A stretch of DNA of 64,000 nt, from assembly GCA_038503075.1 (NCBI GenBank), contig JBCAML010000017.1, positions 806,001-870,000 of the forward strand, written 5' to 3'. Shown piece by piece: positions 10,178-22,330 of the stretch; position 1 is the stretch's first letter, and each line of letters starts with the position of its first letter. The translations under genes were made by a program, and so were the position numbers. The notes under the pieces were generated by a model. The model had not been told where the DNA came from, made no database searches, and saw nothing but the letters and a program-made list of their open reading frames with translations. The stretch is from Gyromitra esculenta. Taxonomy: Eukaryota; Ascomycota; Pezizomycetes; Pezizales; Discinaceae.

Positions 10178-12856
10178 CTACCTCCCAACCCCTACAATCT
10201 CTGCCACCGTACTTTGCCTCGTCGCTGGATGTTCCATCGGTGTTAAAAACTCTAAACTACCAGGCTTCCTCAGAAACGGATGTTCTAACGGCGTGACAAA
10301 CTCTTCCCTGCTGCTTGTACTTCTTGCTCCGCTCCCTACGATCTCGCCGGTGGGTTTCACATTCTCGCGATCGAAATCCTTCAACATTCCGATCCTTGGC
10401 GATGCAGCGACTTCTTGAATGACAACCTTCTTCCCGAACCCATCTCTCCACATTTTCTGCTCTGTCTCGCTATCGATCGAAGCACCATCATCGTCGCTGT
10501 CTTCTACGTCGCTGAGATCCATGCGTGTATCGCCATTATTCTCTTCGCCTATACTGTGGTTTTTCGGTCTACGGCTTTCGACACCGCTGAAGTAGTCATC
10601 GCCGTTAGCACTAGCCCCATCATCTAATTCATTGTAACGGCGGCGTAGAGACGTCGCGCTAGTCCGGAGCGGACTGATCTGGGTTACAGAGTGTCGTGGA
10701 TTTGCCATCTTTCCGGATAGCCAGGAACCCTCAGAATCGATGGATGCCAGTGAAGTTGACATCATAGACCGCGGGCCATTTTCAGGAGATGCTTGTCCTG
10801 AAGAATACCGGTGTATTGATGGAGAGTATCTCTGCAGCGAGGACGGTCGCAAGTGGGACTGTTGAGATGATGTGCGGGGAATTTGAGACGGAATAGTTGG
10901 CGAGTCTTCGTGCAATTCCGGAGTCTGTGAAGTAGGGGTACTCACGTGGTAACCTCTAGAGCTACCCTGAGAACGATGCGGGGCAGGCCCCAGTGAACTT
11001 TTCGAGCTGGATGGTCGGCCATAATATTGATATGACGCTGAAGGGGGGGTGGGCGAGAAGTGGTCACGCTGCTCATCCTCAATTTCATCTTTCCCTCTAA
11101 CATGTCCAGACTCCAAAGCTGTCATTGCAAAAGCAAGTTCATCCGGAATGTGCCGTTCTGGGGTCTGCCCTTCGCGACGCCTGAGATTTTCTGTGTCATA
11201 GAAATTTCGCCTGGCTGACTCCTCGACTTTGCCTAGTCCTTCTTCATCCGAATCCAAAACCAACGCTGATTCTCCAACCTGTATTTCACGGGAAGCTTGT
11301 TCCTTTTGAATCCTAGCTGCAGTTGCCCTTTTAATGTACGACGTCCATGCCGATTTCTTGCCACGCCCAGACTCCAGCTCGTCTTCTACCTCCTCAACCT
11401 CCATAGGCCTTGCAAATGCGAACTCGCCGTGCTGTATTGTCGGAGAATCCATTGGTACATGTGAGATTTTTTCTGACTTTGAATTGCTCCGCGAGTGTAT
11501 CGGCGATACAGAGGCACGGCTATGCGAAGTGACATGAATTTTCTGAGCAGTATATAGCTCTGGCTCCTCTTCTCGTATATACTCCGTAGAATTCATCGAT
11601 ACCGGCGTCACCATATCAGTCCTTGCACCGGAATAGCGTCCATTCTTGCTAACATCTTCTGTTGATGGATCGTTGAGCCAAGAACGTGGTGTCTGGGTAC
11701 CCATTGATGCCGGGTGACCACTACTATCAGCCTCAGGAAATGGATACGGATGTAATGGACTGAATCCCCCATATGCCGCTGCAGCTCTTGAACTTTCCCC
11801 CGTCTGCATCTCAGGTTTTACGATAAACCGTCCTGGGTTCCTATCCAAATTCCGTTGGAAATGCCCGTCTGCCTCCTGGTCCACCTCCACCTCCATATCC
11901 ATATCCACATCTTGCTGTAACTGCTCCTGCTCCTTCATTGCCTTTTTCTCCAATTTTCTTTGCAGGCGCTCATGTTCTTCCAACTGTTTCTTCTCCCTTC
12001 TCTTTTTATCACGATCCATAGCTTCTCTAAGCCCTCTCGCATCCAAATCATCTGCTAAATCATGAACCTTAGCACCCCCGTGTTGTGGTGCCTCTCCTCC
12101 AGCATTCCGGCGACGTAATTCGGTATTTGTGCGGGAATTGGTACGACTCGGCGTCATGTCGGGACGTTTAGAGTTTTGCGAAGAGGTTCCAGACCCATCA
12201 TCGTAGCGAAGACGGGGTCTGGGTGCAAACAATTCAAAACTGCGAATCCTATACGCACGCATAGAAGAAACAGAAGACAAAGAAGAACTAAGAGATTGAC
12301 GCCCAGGCAATGAAGACTGAGACATCGGCCGGTCATATTCAAAACTGTCAAATGTTCTCATCCGTTTCCCATCACGTTTGGATGCGGTTCGGGCCAGTTG
12401 TTGGATGTAAGCAGAAGGCGGTGGCTGCTCCTGTTTCGGGCCACGGCCTCGCTTGCTTAGTCTGCGGACGATGCTGGTCGGTTTGTGGTGGCGATGCGAC
12501 GAAGCCGATGAATTCGATGTGTGACGGTTCATCTCGAAGAGATACGAGAACCCACCCTCGTGTGGCTGTTTCTGCGGCTGAAATTCTGTCTCCATGGGGG
12601 AGGGGGAGGACGAACGATTTGGAGGTAAGGGGAAGTCAGGCACGGGCGCCCGAGATGAAGGATACAACGCCTCACGGTCCTTGGTAGCAGCACCAGCACG
12701 ACGACGACTGGCAGAGCGACGGGGATTTTGGCGAAGTGATGCTTTGCGTATGAGCGAGAGTTTGCGCTCGACGGTGGGCGGGTCCGGGATCACCGGCTTC
12801 TTGCCTTCCGCGTTATTTTTCGTCTTTCGACGCTTCCTAAACGGCCAAAGAGCCAT
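10178..12856 (-). CDS. Large Ser/Arg-rich disordered protein, 892 aa, function unknown
   Basis: A single uninterrupted frame of 892 codons, starting MALWPFRKRRKTKNN. This short aromatic/basic start resembles a family of uncharacterised filamentous-fungal proteins that I can recall only vaguely. Most of the chain is low-complexity Ser/Pro/Arg. A highly charged segment ([20 protein letters not shown] and onward, about residues 270-320) should form a helix or coiled coil and is followed by an acidic Met/Asp/Glu stretch. Near the C-terminus a motif appears twice, FVTPLEHP (about 853) and FLTPMEHP (about 870), suggesting a conserved docking element. There are no membrane segments or enzyme motifs. 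The length and lack of stops make the frame real; a cytoskeletal or polarity role would be speculation. Confidence 0.8.
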   Translation of the reverse strand: MALWPFRKRRKTKNNAEGKKPVIPDPPTVERKLSLIRKASLRQNPRRSASRRRAGAATKDREALYPSSRAPVPDFPLPPNRSSSPSPMETEFQPQKQPHEGGFSYLFEMNRHTSNSSASSHRHHKPTSIVRRLSKRGRGPKQEQPPPSAYIQQLARTASKRDGKRMRTFDSFEYDRPMSQSSLPGRQSLSSSLSSVSSMRAYRIRSFELFAPRPRLRYDDGSGTSSQNSKRPDMTPSRTNSRTNTELRRRNAGGEAPQHGGAKVHDLADDLDARGLREAMDRDKKRREKKQLEEHERLQRKLEKKAMKEQEQLQQDVDMDMEVEVDQEADGHFQRNLDRNPGRFIVKPEMQTGESSRAAAAYGGFSPLHPYPFPEADSSGHPASMGTQTPRSWLNDPSTEDVSKNGRYSGARTDMVTPVSMNSTEYIREEEPELYTAQKIHVTSHSRASVSPIHSRSNSKSEKISHVPMDSPTIQHGEFAFARPMEVEEVEDELESGRGKKSAWTSYIKRATAARIQKEQASREIQVGESALVLDSDEEGLGKVEESARRNFYDTENLRRREGQTPERHIPDELAFAMTALESGHVRGKDEIEDEQRDHFSPTPPSASYQYYGRPSSSKSSLGPAPHRSQGSSRGYHVSTPTSQTPELHEDSPTIPSQIPRTSSQQSHLRPSSLQRYSPSIHRYSSGQASPENGPRSMMSTSLASIDSEGSWLSGKMANPRHSVTQISPLRTSATSLRRRYNELDDGASANGDDYFSGVESRRPKNHSIGEENNGDTRMDLSDVEDSDDDGASIDSETEQKMWRDGFGKKVVIQEVAASPRIGMLKDFDRENVKPTGEIVGSGARSTSSREEFVTPLEHPFLRKPGSLEFLTPMEHPATRQSTVAEIVGVGR

Positions 12857-13700
12857 GTCTGTACCGCACAGGGACCTCCACCACGGCTTGCTGCTAGTTA
12901 CGGGCGAAATTTTTAAGGATTGATGGATATGCTGATGCTTTTGATGAAAGGTGATGGTGGCAGCGACGCTGAGGGAATGTTCAGGTCGGGAGGCTAACTA
13001 GGTATGAGAGAGTTTTTGATGGTGTTGTAGGGGAACGATAGGTAGGACTCGCTGAAGGGTGGCTACCGGGGAGCATGGAAACAGAAGCGAGGAGCGATGG
13101 TACAGCAGTTGTCGTGGAGACAACAAGTCATAAGATGATACGATTGCAGGTGAGAAGCGATTGGATGGGCAAATTAAATTGCAAGGGATGTTTTGTGGAA
13201 GTGGAAGTGGGGGGTGGGAGAGAATGGGTGCAGGAGGGAGGGAGGGAGGGAGGGAGGAAGAGAATCTCGATCACAGAGCGGAGCTAGTGGGCGGACTGTA
13301 GATTACTACGAGGAGGGGGGAGGCTGGGACCGGACTGCAGGCAGGGAGGGGTGAGGGGTGGAGGAGAGGAAGGGATCATTCAAGGGCAGCACGGAAGAGA
13401 ATTGTGATCATGGTGGGCGGACACGGGAAGCAGGAAAAAAGAAAGGAGGAAGTGGAGGAAACAGAGAGGAAGGCAGGAAGGAAAAAAGAAAGAAAAACCT
13501 CGAAACGAACGACAAGAGAGGAACCGAAATTGAGAAACAGTTACCGCTGACGCCGGTGACGGGATTGATAAATAAAGAGCAGGAGCCGGAATCGAATCAA
13601 TCAACCGAATGCACGCAATTCCACTCTATCTGCCCTCCGTTCCCTCTATCCACGGGCGATGGTGGTGATGGATGATGGCTCATCCATTCACATTGATGGC
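12857..13700 (-). promoter_or_regulatory. Pyrimidine-rich upstream region of the 892-aa gene
   Basis: The plus strand is strongly G/A-rich (GGGA repeats at 13233-13258, GAAGGAGG runs to about 13500), so the coding strand of the minus gene carries long C/T tracts upstream of its ATG. Such C/T-rich leaders are typical of fungal promoters. I infer promoter or 5' UTR function; no specific site was identified. Confidence 0.35.
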
Positions 13701-16628
13701 GTTCACTGTTCCAGGAACAGGCTTGAAATTCTACCTTGTCGTCCGCTGTTGCGTAACACAGAATACAATAACTAACTAGGGGGGAGCAAGGGAACGAACG
13801 GCGGTGGTAGTAGGCATGTACCAGCTGGTATGGCCGAGAGCCCACCCGCTCGTCATCACAACCACTCCCATCACCACCAACACCAGGATCTTGCGGAGAA
13901 GGAAGGGGTGTTGGAACAACGAACGTTGCCTTACCTTGCCTTGATGCCTGCTGGTTGGGTTTGGGTATGATGTGTTTGCCTGTCTGTCGCTGGTGTCGAC
14001 TTCCCTCTCCCAATTTTTTAAATCTCTAAAGCTGGTAAATTTCCTTGCTTGGGCTCGTATCGTATCCCCCAGTTGCGGTAGATTGGTCTACGCTACCAGT
14101 ACTTGCCTTATCGGTCCTCTGCTAAACGCTTCGATTCCTCAGTGCTGCTTGCTCGCTTGTGGCTGGCCGTTGTGGCGGCCCACTCGATTGGGTCCTCGCC
14201 CTCCATTCTTCGCACGCAGGGAAATCGCAACCTGCATCCTATGCATCTGCTCCGATTCTAATTCCGCATACTATTACAATGTAGCCCATTATTCTCTCCG
14301 AGGGAGCCTCTCCCTAATTCCAGTCCATCAATAAAGCATGCTCCAACGGTCCGTCTGCGGCCCGTCACGTTATTGTCCTCCAAACCACTCCCTCCTTCGT
14401 CCGTCGGTGCGACGTGGATTGATGTTTGCGTCTCGGAAAAACCAACTCGTGGATCGTAAACCCATGTCGCACCAAGCTAAAGAACTTTCGTTTGCACCTG
14501 TCGAATATCGCCAAGGCCGCGTCCGGCCCCCACTGGCGCTACTCGCAACAGGATACGGCCAGCGCTATTTTGGGTCCAAGCTCAAGTTAACCGCTCTGGC
14601 GGGTGACCGCCGACAACCACGTGAAATATTATGCAAGAGCGTTCGGAGTCAAGTTCTGATGAAGGGCATCATCCTGCCTCAGATCCTAAGGATTTAGACC
14701 GATAACTGCCGAGATCAGCCAGACGAAGAGAATTTACTCCATCGCCGTAAGTAGCAGCGACAGAGAGTTTTTGATTACTGTACTTACTGTAAATAACCTT
14801 TACAAGTGAAACCGTTGCTATTTTCGGACAGACGCGGTCGCTAAGGATGGCGGAGACAATCGGTTTACTGATCAATTGATACCTTTGCAGAAATTCGCAC
14901 AATCACATGATCTGCGGAATTCACTGCTCTAAATACCCCACACCCCACACTTGTCACTGACACGAACACGTCAACCCACAGGTACTTCGTGATGGTTGGG
15001 CAAAACCCTGGAACATTTGCGAGACAGCGTGTGATTTGCTGTTACCCGGCTGTTACTCCACCCGCGTGCTCAATTCCTCGCTGACGGGTGGTTTGGTTTC
15101 AGAAAGCTCCGCCGTGATTCCGAATGCGTCCTCTTACTCTTATCTTGACCTTATTCTCTTCAAGGAATGACTTCCGTTCCAACAGTTATGATGTCCCGTT
15201 TCAGGATAGTGATGGCCTCGGCGCCATCTATTGGTGATACACGCGAGCGAGAGCTCATGACGCAGTATGTCCGTCCACACGCAGCAAAGCACCACATAAC
15301 CCACAAATCATCTATTTAATGCCTTTCTCCCACACATTCCGGTTATAGGGTGCGAATATGATAGTTATTCTCCTGATTGGTTGTTTGAGCTAGCCAGTAG
15401 GGTTGTGGCTACCTTCTAATAGGACCTAGGGAAACCCTAACCTAACACTGAGGTACATTCAGTGCCTTAGAACATGTAGTTTACATGTGAGGTTGAGGTG
15501 GGCTAAAAACTCACAGCTATCAACCTCAGCGTGCTCACTCATTACCCAAAGTTGACTAAATAATATCCTAACCGGGTAATACAGGAAATACATGGCTCGG
15601 ACTTCTAGTACTAAGGAACACAGATAACTGGCTAAGGCAAATAGTTTACACCATATGTTTAGAGCAAAGGGCTGAGAGTTGCTGAGGATTATTGACAGAA
15701 CCTAGGACACGATATAGATAAGCAAAACACCGGATAGGTCCCTTGAGCTAGAGATGAGGTGATATGAGAAATAGATAAGCTCTGAGGAACCTCTTGGTAG
15801 GACCACCCGATTTCTGCAGTGTGGAATTGGGACCTCTCGTGAGTTTGGATCGTTGTGTACCTTGAGAAATTCCTTGTTTATCTACCTACAATTGCTTTTT
15901 ATTTAATAGTGGATATATTTGTAGGCTAAGATAATCGCTTCCCTTCTCAGTCCAACCGTTTAACTATATTATTTCGAAGGGGCTGTGTATGCATGTCAGC
16001 AAGACTTTTTAAAGAAAGGGCGTCGGAGTTGTTTGAGTGCTACTGCAAGAATGACGGACAACAAAAACCTCATTCTCGATTATCTAAGCCTTCGCCATAG
16101 CCCCCTAAACATTTATAAGTGCTTGCCAGGTCCAGTTAACAGTACCCGGGATACTGATGGTTGATGGGGTTGACGGACTAGGTGGTGCGGGAGTAGGTGC
16201 AAGGAATGGGAATTAGCGATGTTAGACCCTGGTTGTTGGGAGGATACATGTAGTATAACACGTTTCAGACACACGTTTCAGACGATAATACAAATACCAT
16301 CGTGCTTAGTGATTTTAAGTCATCAAGCATTAAAAGTTTTTATATATCCCATTAACCTTACCAAGTATCTAAGGTGTGGAGATAGATATACCAACTACGT
16401 GTGCTAAATTGTTTCCTTCTTTTCATCTCCTTATTTCATTCAAGCGTTGAAAGTGAATCGGCTGGGTTAAATCCCGGGTGTCTGTCGCGAAGCTGTCTTG
16501 ACCTTTTTTTCTCTCGTTTATCCTGCGCCCATAGGGTGTGGTAAGCTAAAAGTGCTCGTTGATGTAGGCTGGGCCGTGGGTGGACGATACCATTGCTATG
16601 CGAATGATTGTTTATGATGCTTGTCAAG

Positions 16629-16720
16629 CCTTTATTATTATTATTTATTCATTCAGTAGGCACATTCAACTCGAAGATTATGGTGCTCTGCTTGTCAAAC
16701 CTACCACACGGAACATAAAC
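16629..16720 (-). mobile_element. Non-LTR/SINE-like 3' tail, copy 1
   Basis: Read on the minus strand, the sequence ends GTTGAATGTGCC, a short GAATGAATAA bridge and an A/T microsatellite. The same order of blocks recurs at 36317-36470 (minus) and 39250-39441 (plus). A shared 3' block followed by a simple-repeat tail suggests a retroposed element end. No coding part is attached. Confidence 0.45.
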
Positions 16721-16743
16721 CAAGAAAAGCCATGATGTCGCTA

Positions 16744-16890
16744 CAGTTCAATCTCCCTATAAGGGTTCACTCTAGACCAAAATTTGTACCCTTATAGAGC
16801 TGATACCCGTAAATAGAAATTGGGCCGCCAAGCATATCCTTATAGAGCGATTACCCTTATAAAGCGAATCCTTATAGGGCGATTGAGCTG
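16744..16890. mobile_element. MITE family A, copy 1, 147 bp, TA target duplication
   Basis: The element begins CAGTTCAATCTCCCTATAAG and its end, reverse-complemented, begins CAGCTCAATCGCCCTATAAG, so the termini are inverted repeats. It is flanked by TA on both sides (16742-16743 and 16891-16892), the mark of Tc1/mariner/pogo-type insertion. Inside are several copies of TATAAGGG in both orientations. It has no coding capacity. A second copy lies inverted at 35805-35975. Confidence 0.85.
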
Positions 16891-17369
16891 TAGACGTATA
16901 TAAAAAAAACCGATTCTCGCTACCTGCTGTATGATTTATGTTTTAGGTAGATGCTTTCGTGGAAGGGTCATGTGGCCTAGCATGTGAGAATGATACGCTC
17001 TGGTTCCCATCATATTTTGGCACCAACCCTCACTCGACAAAATACGGATTAACAATGAACAGTTGGGAAGAATTTTCTCTTGGTCTCTGTATTCCGACGA
17101 TGGTACAATCCTAGCGAATTGATCATCACTAAATCATCAGATGGTGAAATAATGGCGTGAAAATCCTGGAACTTGAGGGAAACCTCGAACAGAAAAAAAA
17201 ACCCTTTTATTGCTATGGAAGCACCCCTTCTAATTATGTTTAAGCTTAACCGTGAAAACTTAGACCTCAGATACAAAATATCCAACGGTCATGTATCAAA
17301 GATCACCATGAAACCGGTATTAAACAAATAAACTCACCTGCCCTTGCATAAGCTACCTCTTTTTTTCCC

Positions 17370-19138
17370 TTACTCTGTCCTCTTTCTAATATTCGGCAAA
17401 ATCCACCAAATACCCTCCATAGTTACAAACAACCCAATACTCACCGGATGCAGCACCCACGCGCCAAACCGACTCGCAAGCAACCCCGTTGTAAACGGTG
17501 CAATTGCGCCCCCTGAAGATCCTATAGCCGATATGATGGAGAGGGAAGAAACGAGTAAATGGCTGTCGATAAGCCGTGTTGCTATCGTCATCGTACACGG
17601 GTACAGTGGCCCGAGAAGAACCCCAACCATGGACACAAAGACCGCATTGGAAATGATGTTGGGAACAGTCCAGACGAGGGCCTGGAATATTATGGAACCT
17701 AAGGTCAAACAGTAGACAGCCCTTTTTTCGCCAAAGCGGTGGCAGACAGGCGAGAGGAAGAAGCGACCAATGGTGATGCCAGCCCAGAAACCGGAGGCAA
17801 CGTATCCAACTTCAGCAGGATCTCCGTTTCTCGAGGCGATTAAGAACGATACCGTCCATCCTCCAATAGCAACCTCTGCTCCCTATAAATCATTCTCAGT
17901 TTAATTAAACCTCAGTTATCCAGAGCACATATCTGGGGCAATTACTTGGTACGCAAAGATAAATAGGGCAGCCATCAAGGTATATTTGTTCCTAATACTC
18001 TTTCTCAACACCTCCTTCCTCGACATACCATCGGCGGCTGCCTGCGCAGCAAGAGGAACAGGACTGTCTTCTTCACTGCCTTTAAAAATGTACGGGGCGA
18101 AAAATGCATTTAAGACCGTCAGACCAACAAGGATGAAATAGAAATAGGACCACTTGATTCCCTTCGAAACCATCGCTGTGGCCATCAGAGGTGCGACCGT
18201 TCCGCCAACGCCATAAGAGCCTATCCGTAGGGAGCTAGTTTTAGCTTTAAGCCTTTGTCCTAGGAAAAAGCTGGGTTTAGCATACCGTGGACATAACCAA
18301 ACAACGTGGTGCTATTTGCAAGGCTTGAACAGAATACGTTGCATTGGGCAAGAATCTAGTGGATTGTCAAAAAATTCGAATACGTATTTCCCAAAGTTAT
18401 TCCGAGGGCTAAGGAAAATAAATACCAGAGCCATTCCTGCACCTATCAAAAAATAGCTAGCAACTATAGCTCCCCACGGTGGAGCACACGCAATAGTTAA
18501 AAATGCGATCCCTAATAGTAGGACCCCTGTAAGTATTGTCTTTGATCTTCCAATCTTTGAGTAGATTGGTTGTGACACAAAAGCCGCAAATACGAATCCG
18601 GCCGCGTTCGATAAGAAAATGAGAGAGACGATCGCATAGCCGATATCATAGTACTTTTCCATATACGGGATTAAAGCTCCAGGGGCCGCATCGTTGATAC
18701 CATTCGTAAAGATGAGGAGGCACGCCGCAAAAAGGCGCCCGCGGTTTATCGAGGGACTAATTAATGTCAGATGTTATTCAGAACGTGAGTAAAATGCCAG
18801 AGAGCTTTCTCAGCCAAGCTCAAGCTACAAGTTCACTGTATAATCGAAATAGCTTACTTATTAACACTTGGTACCAAACCAACGGCTTCTCCCTCTCCTT
18901 CCTCATAGTGCGGACTCGGCGATCTACTACTCTCCAATCCTCTCGGCGTTGTTGGCTCTGTCCTTGGAGAGGTGTACCCGCTTGGGATGCTTTCCACGCC
19001 AATTTTTCTCAATTCGTTTGGATCCGTCTCAGTGTATCCCGGAGTTGTAGCATGATGGGTTGGGCTCTTATGGTGCACGGGCTGTATGCTCTCGAGGTCA
19101 ATGTGGAATGCCGGGCTTCTCCCACCGAGGAGACTCAT
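17370..19138 (-). CDS. Major facilitator superfamily transporter, BSC6/fucose-permease-like, 502 aa
   Basis: Five exons on the minus strand: 18858-19138, 18426-18756, 18286-18355, 17946-18259 and 17370-17882 (281, 331, 70, 314 and 513 nt; 502 aa). A cytosolic N-terminus of about 95 residues, rich in Pro, Ser and Glu, precedes the first membrane span (RLFAACLLIFTNGINDAAPG). Segments typical of the family follow: AGFVFAAFVSQPIYSKIGRSK, CNVFCSSLANSTTLFGYVHG, SYGVGGTVAPLMATAM and GAEVAIGGWTVSFLIASRNG. The sequence resembles yeast Bsc6-type and FucP-like transporters of unknown substrate. About twelve spans are expected. No metabolic cluster surrounds it, so no substrate can be inferred. Confidence 0.88.
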
Positions 19139-20581
19139 ATTTTGTGATTTTGACTGAGAGAGGTAATAATAAATAAAACTGTCTTCGGCAGGTACGGAAA
19201 CTTAAAAGAAATCTGTACCTAGTATATTACATTTCAAAGCACCCCCAATCCCAGGTTTGTGCCGTCGCGGCTAATTGGTTCGGCAGTACCTTGAGTCACC
19301 ATCACAATGAAGTAACTACGGAGCACTATGCTCCGATATCAGTTTTTCTCATGATAAGAGTGCTTCTTGATATCGATGCGTACCGGTGCGAAAGCTGGGT
19401 ACTGGGGCACGACAGAGGCACCTGGTCTGTTGGCGATACCCGGTATTGTGCATAAGGTTGGGACAAACGCCCTCCGAATTAGGCATACGCACTGAGGCGC
19501 ACACTGATAAAATTTGCGGTAAAAGACTACGATGCCACGGAAAATCTCTGTATATATCTAGAATGCCACAACCCCATGGGTCCATGCATAGCAACAAAAC
19601 ACAGCACAGCAAAACATAAAATAGACTAAGCGAGCATGAATTACTAGTACATAATTTTTTAAAAAAAGTAAATTAAAATTGACTCTATTAATTGTAGTGA
19701 CATGAATGAATTGTATCCTCTATTACAAAAAAAGTTGAACTAAGCGAGAGCAGCCATTTTGTGTGGTAGGAACGGGATTTTGAAGTGTACGGCTAGAACA
19801 GTAACCATCTTCACAATAAGTATTTCTACATGTAGTTTACTGGGATTTACACTATTCTCTGTTTTGTCTTATTTTGCGCTTGGGGTTTTGTTGCCGCTGC
19901 GCTCATTTTTTTTGTTGAGGTGCACGGGGTTGTGGCATTCTAGATATATACAGAGATTTTCTGTGGCATCGTAGTCTTTTACCGTAAAATTTGGTCTACT
20001 GACCTGTGCCGTATTTTTTTTTCTACAGTCTAGTTTTTCAAGACAATTTTTAAGTACCATAAGTGACTTTTGAGGGTATTATGTCGCGACTGAGCGATAC
20101 CATAACAAGAAAGGAAACTACAGAATCCTAAAATGGATAACCGAAGCACCAGCAATATTTTTGGGTATCGCACTTCACCCCGCATCTCTCCATATCTAAA
20201 TTTCCCCGCTTAGGCATAGTTCCAGCTCAGGATTCTGGAACCAGGATTTCATATTTTTACGAGCGACTAGCTACATGCAGTACTACTGCTTCGCCGTCTA
20301 AATACATGTAGTCATTGGTTATCTTTTAGCTTCGCTGGTAGGGATTCGGAACCTTAACTGATCCCTTCGAAAGAAATGCCCCCCGCGGTGAATAAAATAT
20401 GCCTCTGAGAGTGGAGCCAGAGCAAGGTTCTGTCAAATCTATGCTAATTTATTTCGAGATATAAATACATGCTCTAGAGCAATAAATTACCTCCTGTAGC
20501 CAACCCCTAGCTATACCATCCCTGCAAAGCCCTCACTCCTCTCCCCCAGAATTCCACTTCACTTCACAAAGGGTCACTCTA
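19139..20581. other. Intergenic, no gene recognised
   Basis: About 1.4 kb upstream of the MFS gene. It includes CTACATGTAG at 19826-19835 and a near copy at 20302-20311. Only short frames without protein-like features are present. Confidence 0.5.
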
Positions 20582-21235
20582 CTAGTATGCCTTTAAAGTA
20601 TCTCTAGCAGGATTTCCTACTTCTTCTTTCACTTCCCCATTCCTCACATCTGCGCACGTTCTCCTTTCTACGTACTCCCACCACCTATTCCTTTCTCCTT
20701 CTTCCTCTATTTCCAACTCATAACTCCCCATCCTCCACGCATCATCTCCTCCGTGCTGATTTAACACTCTCATTGCGATATCTACACTCTCAAATTCAAT
20801 CCTCGCTGCGGCTATCCCTGGGTTTGTGCTTGCCCAGATCCGAATAGCCAAAGGAAATCTCGCAATCAAATATTCCACCGTAAACCGCTCTGCACGAAGG
20901 CTACGAGCTTGGAGAAATCTCGTTGGTATAGGAGAAGGCAGACGCGAGAGCGGAGATGGAAGAATGAGACGAGAGAGAATAGGTGTCTGCCGGTATGGAG
21001 ACGTAGCTGATGGAGGCGGTGGAGGAGGGAGTGGTGGAGGGGTTTCAGCGGAGACGGGGGAGGAGAATAGTGGAGCAGAAAGTGGTGGAGCAGAAAGGGG
21101 AGATGAAGGAGGAGGAGAATACTTGAGTGAAGGACGGGGAATAGCCAGACGAGGCAGAGCTGAGAGGAGAGAGGAAGACCTAGAAAGAGGCTTCATCTTC
21201 ATCTGGCTTATCGGTGGAGAGTTCACGACGTCCAT
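20582..21235 (-). CDS. Hypothetical protein, Pro/Ser-rich N-terminus, 217 aa
   Basis: Unrecognised single-exon frame. Residues 1 to about 95 are Ser/Pro-rich low complexity, including a TPPPLPPPPPPS run. Residues about 105-200 look folded: RAERFTVEYLIARFPLAIRI, ARIEFESVDIAMRVLNQHGG, SYELEIEEEGERNRWWEYVE. The pattern of alternating short beta-like and helical segments could suit a small RNA-binding-like fold, but no RNP motif is visible. The reverse strand is also open because of the skewed composition, so coding status rests on the ordered C-terminal half. Confidence 0.45.
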   Translation of the reverse strand: MDVVNSPPISQMKMKPLSRSSSLLSALPRLAIPRPSLKYSPPPSSPLSAPPLSAPLFSSPVSAETPPPLPPPPPPSATSPYRQTPILSRLILPSPLSRLPSPIPTRFLQARSLRAERFTVEYLIARFPLAIRIWASTNPGIAAARIEFESVDIAMRVLNQHGGDDAWRMGSYELEIEEEGERNRWWEYVERRTCADVRNGEVKEEVGNPARDTLKAY

Positions 21236-22330
21236 GATTTTTTCGGCTTCTTGTCAGGGAGAATGTTTTGCTGATATCGTTTTTGGGCAAAAGACTTCAA
21301 TCGGACATTTGAACTGTTGGGATCGCGCTACAGATGCGCCTGGAGATATAGGTTAGTTTGGTTTTAGACACGAATATTTCTACTAATTTTAGAAATCTCG
21401 CTACAAATGTCGATTGAATTAACTAGACATAGCGGGGATGATTACTGGAGGAAGGGGTCCTATTGTTTAATTTTTAGGTTCCTCGATCAAGTATCATTAA
21501 CTCAGAGCTGACGTTTTCTTGCTCTCGTTTCTATTCCGGGCTATGCTAGCCTGGCATATTTTGGGCGTAAATGTAGCTGGTAGTGTAAACGGTCGGGTGA
21601 CATATCATGACCAAACAGACAGAACTCTTTGGAATCTAATAAACCTTGTCTTTTAATAGGTTTCGCTATAGCACAGAATCTACGGTTTCAAGACGTTACA
21701 GTGGCACCAAGTTCATAAATTATTACCCGCTCTGCTGACGCTTGGATGCAGTAAGTCATTGCTGTCTTGGATGGGGACATGCTAAATGTAGGTAGGGATG
21801 GATGCAACGGTAGAAACCTAAGTAGTAATTTGTTTCCTTGGGCTCCTGTTTAGAGGCATGACATTAGCAGGCTGACACAGCTGCTACGCGTCTCCCCAGC
21901 GGGCACACTATATAGTAGGGGAAGGTGAGACGGGAAGGAAGAGATTTCATAGTAAAGTGTAGAAGCTACTTAAAAAGACACCCCACGGTTGGAAGGAAGA
22001 TAGAAAAAAGAAACCACTGGAAAAACAGTTCACGTCACCGATAGTAAGATCGATGGGCGAGTTAAACTTACCTGACTTGATATAAAACAGCAGAAAAGCA
22101 GCATAACCTCGCAATTACCAACAGAAAAACTCTTCCTCGCAGCCATATGTAGATTCTCTAGAAAGAAAGAAAAAAGGGCAGAAATCATGGAAAGAAATAT
22201 CATAAATATCATCCAGCGCCTACAATACCGGCAACGCAAAAATTGCTACCTTGTTCATTGGGCCCCATGTTTCCCTAGAACGCAATTCCCTGGCCTACTC
22301 CACGGCCCACCCAACCCAACATTCTACCTT
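21236..22330. other. Intergenic, no gene recognised
   Basis: About 1.1 kb between two minus-strand genes. No repeats, conserved frames or RNA genes were noticed. Confidence 0.5.

Larger units (their letters stand above)
13701..17369. other. Intergenic, no gene recognised, contains repeat relics
   Basis: About 3.7 kb. Apart from a retroelement-like tail (16629-16720) and a MITE (16744-16890) I see only short unrelated open frames. No conserved protein segments or RNA genes were recognised. Confidence 0.5.

Noticed and set aside
20826..21356. Plus-strand Gly/Arg/Glu-rich frame opposite the 217-aa gene
   Set aside because: It is the mirror of the Pro/Ser-rich minus-strand frame and consists of low-complexity residues.
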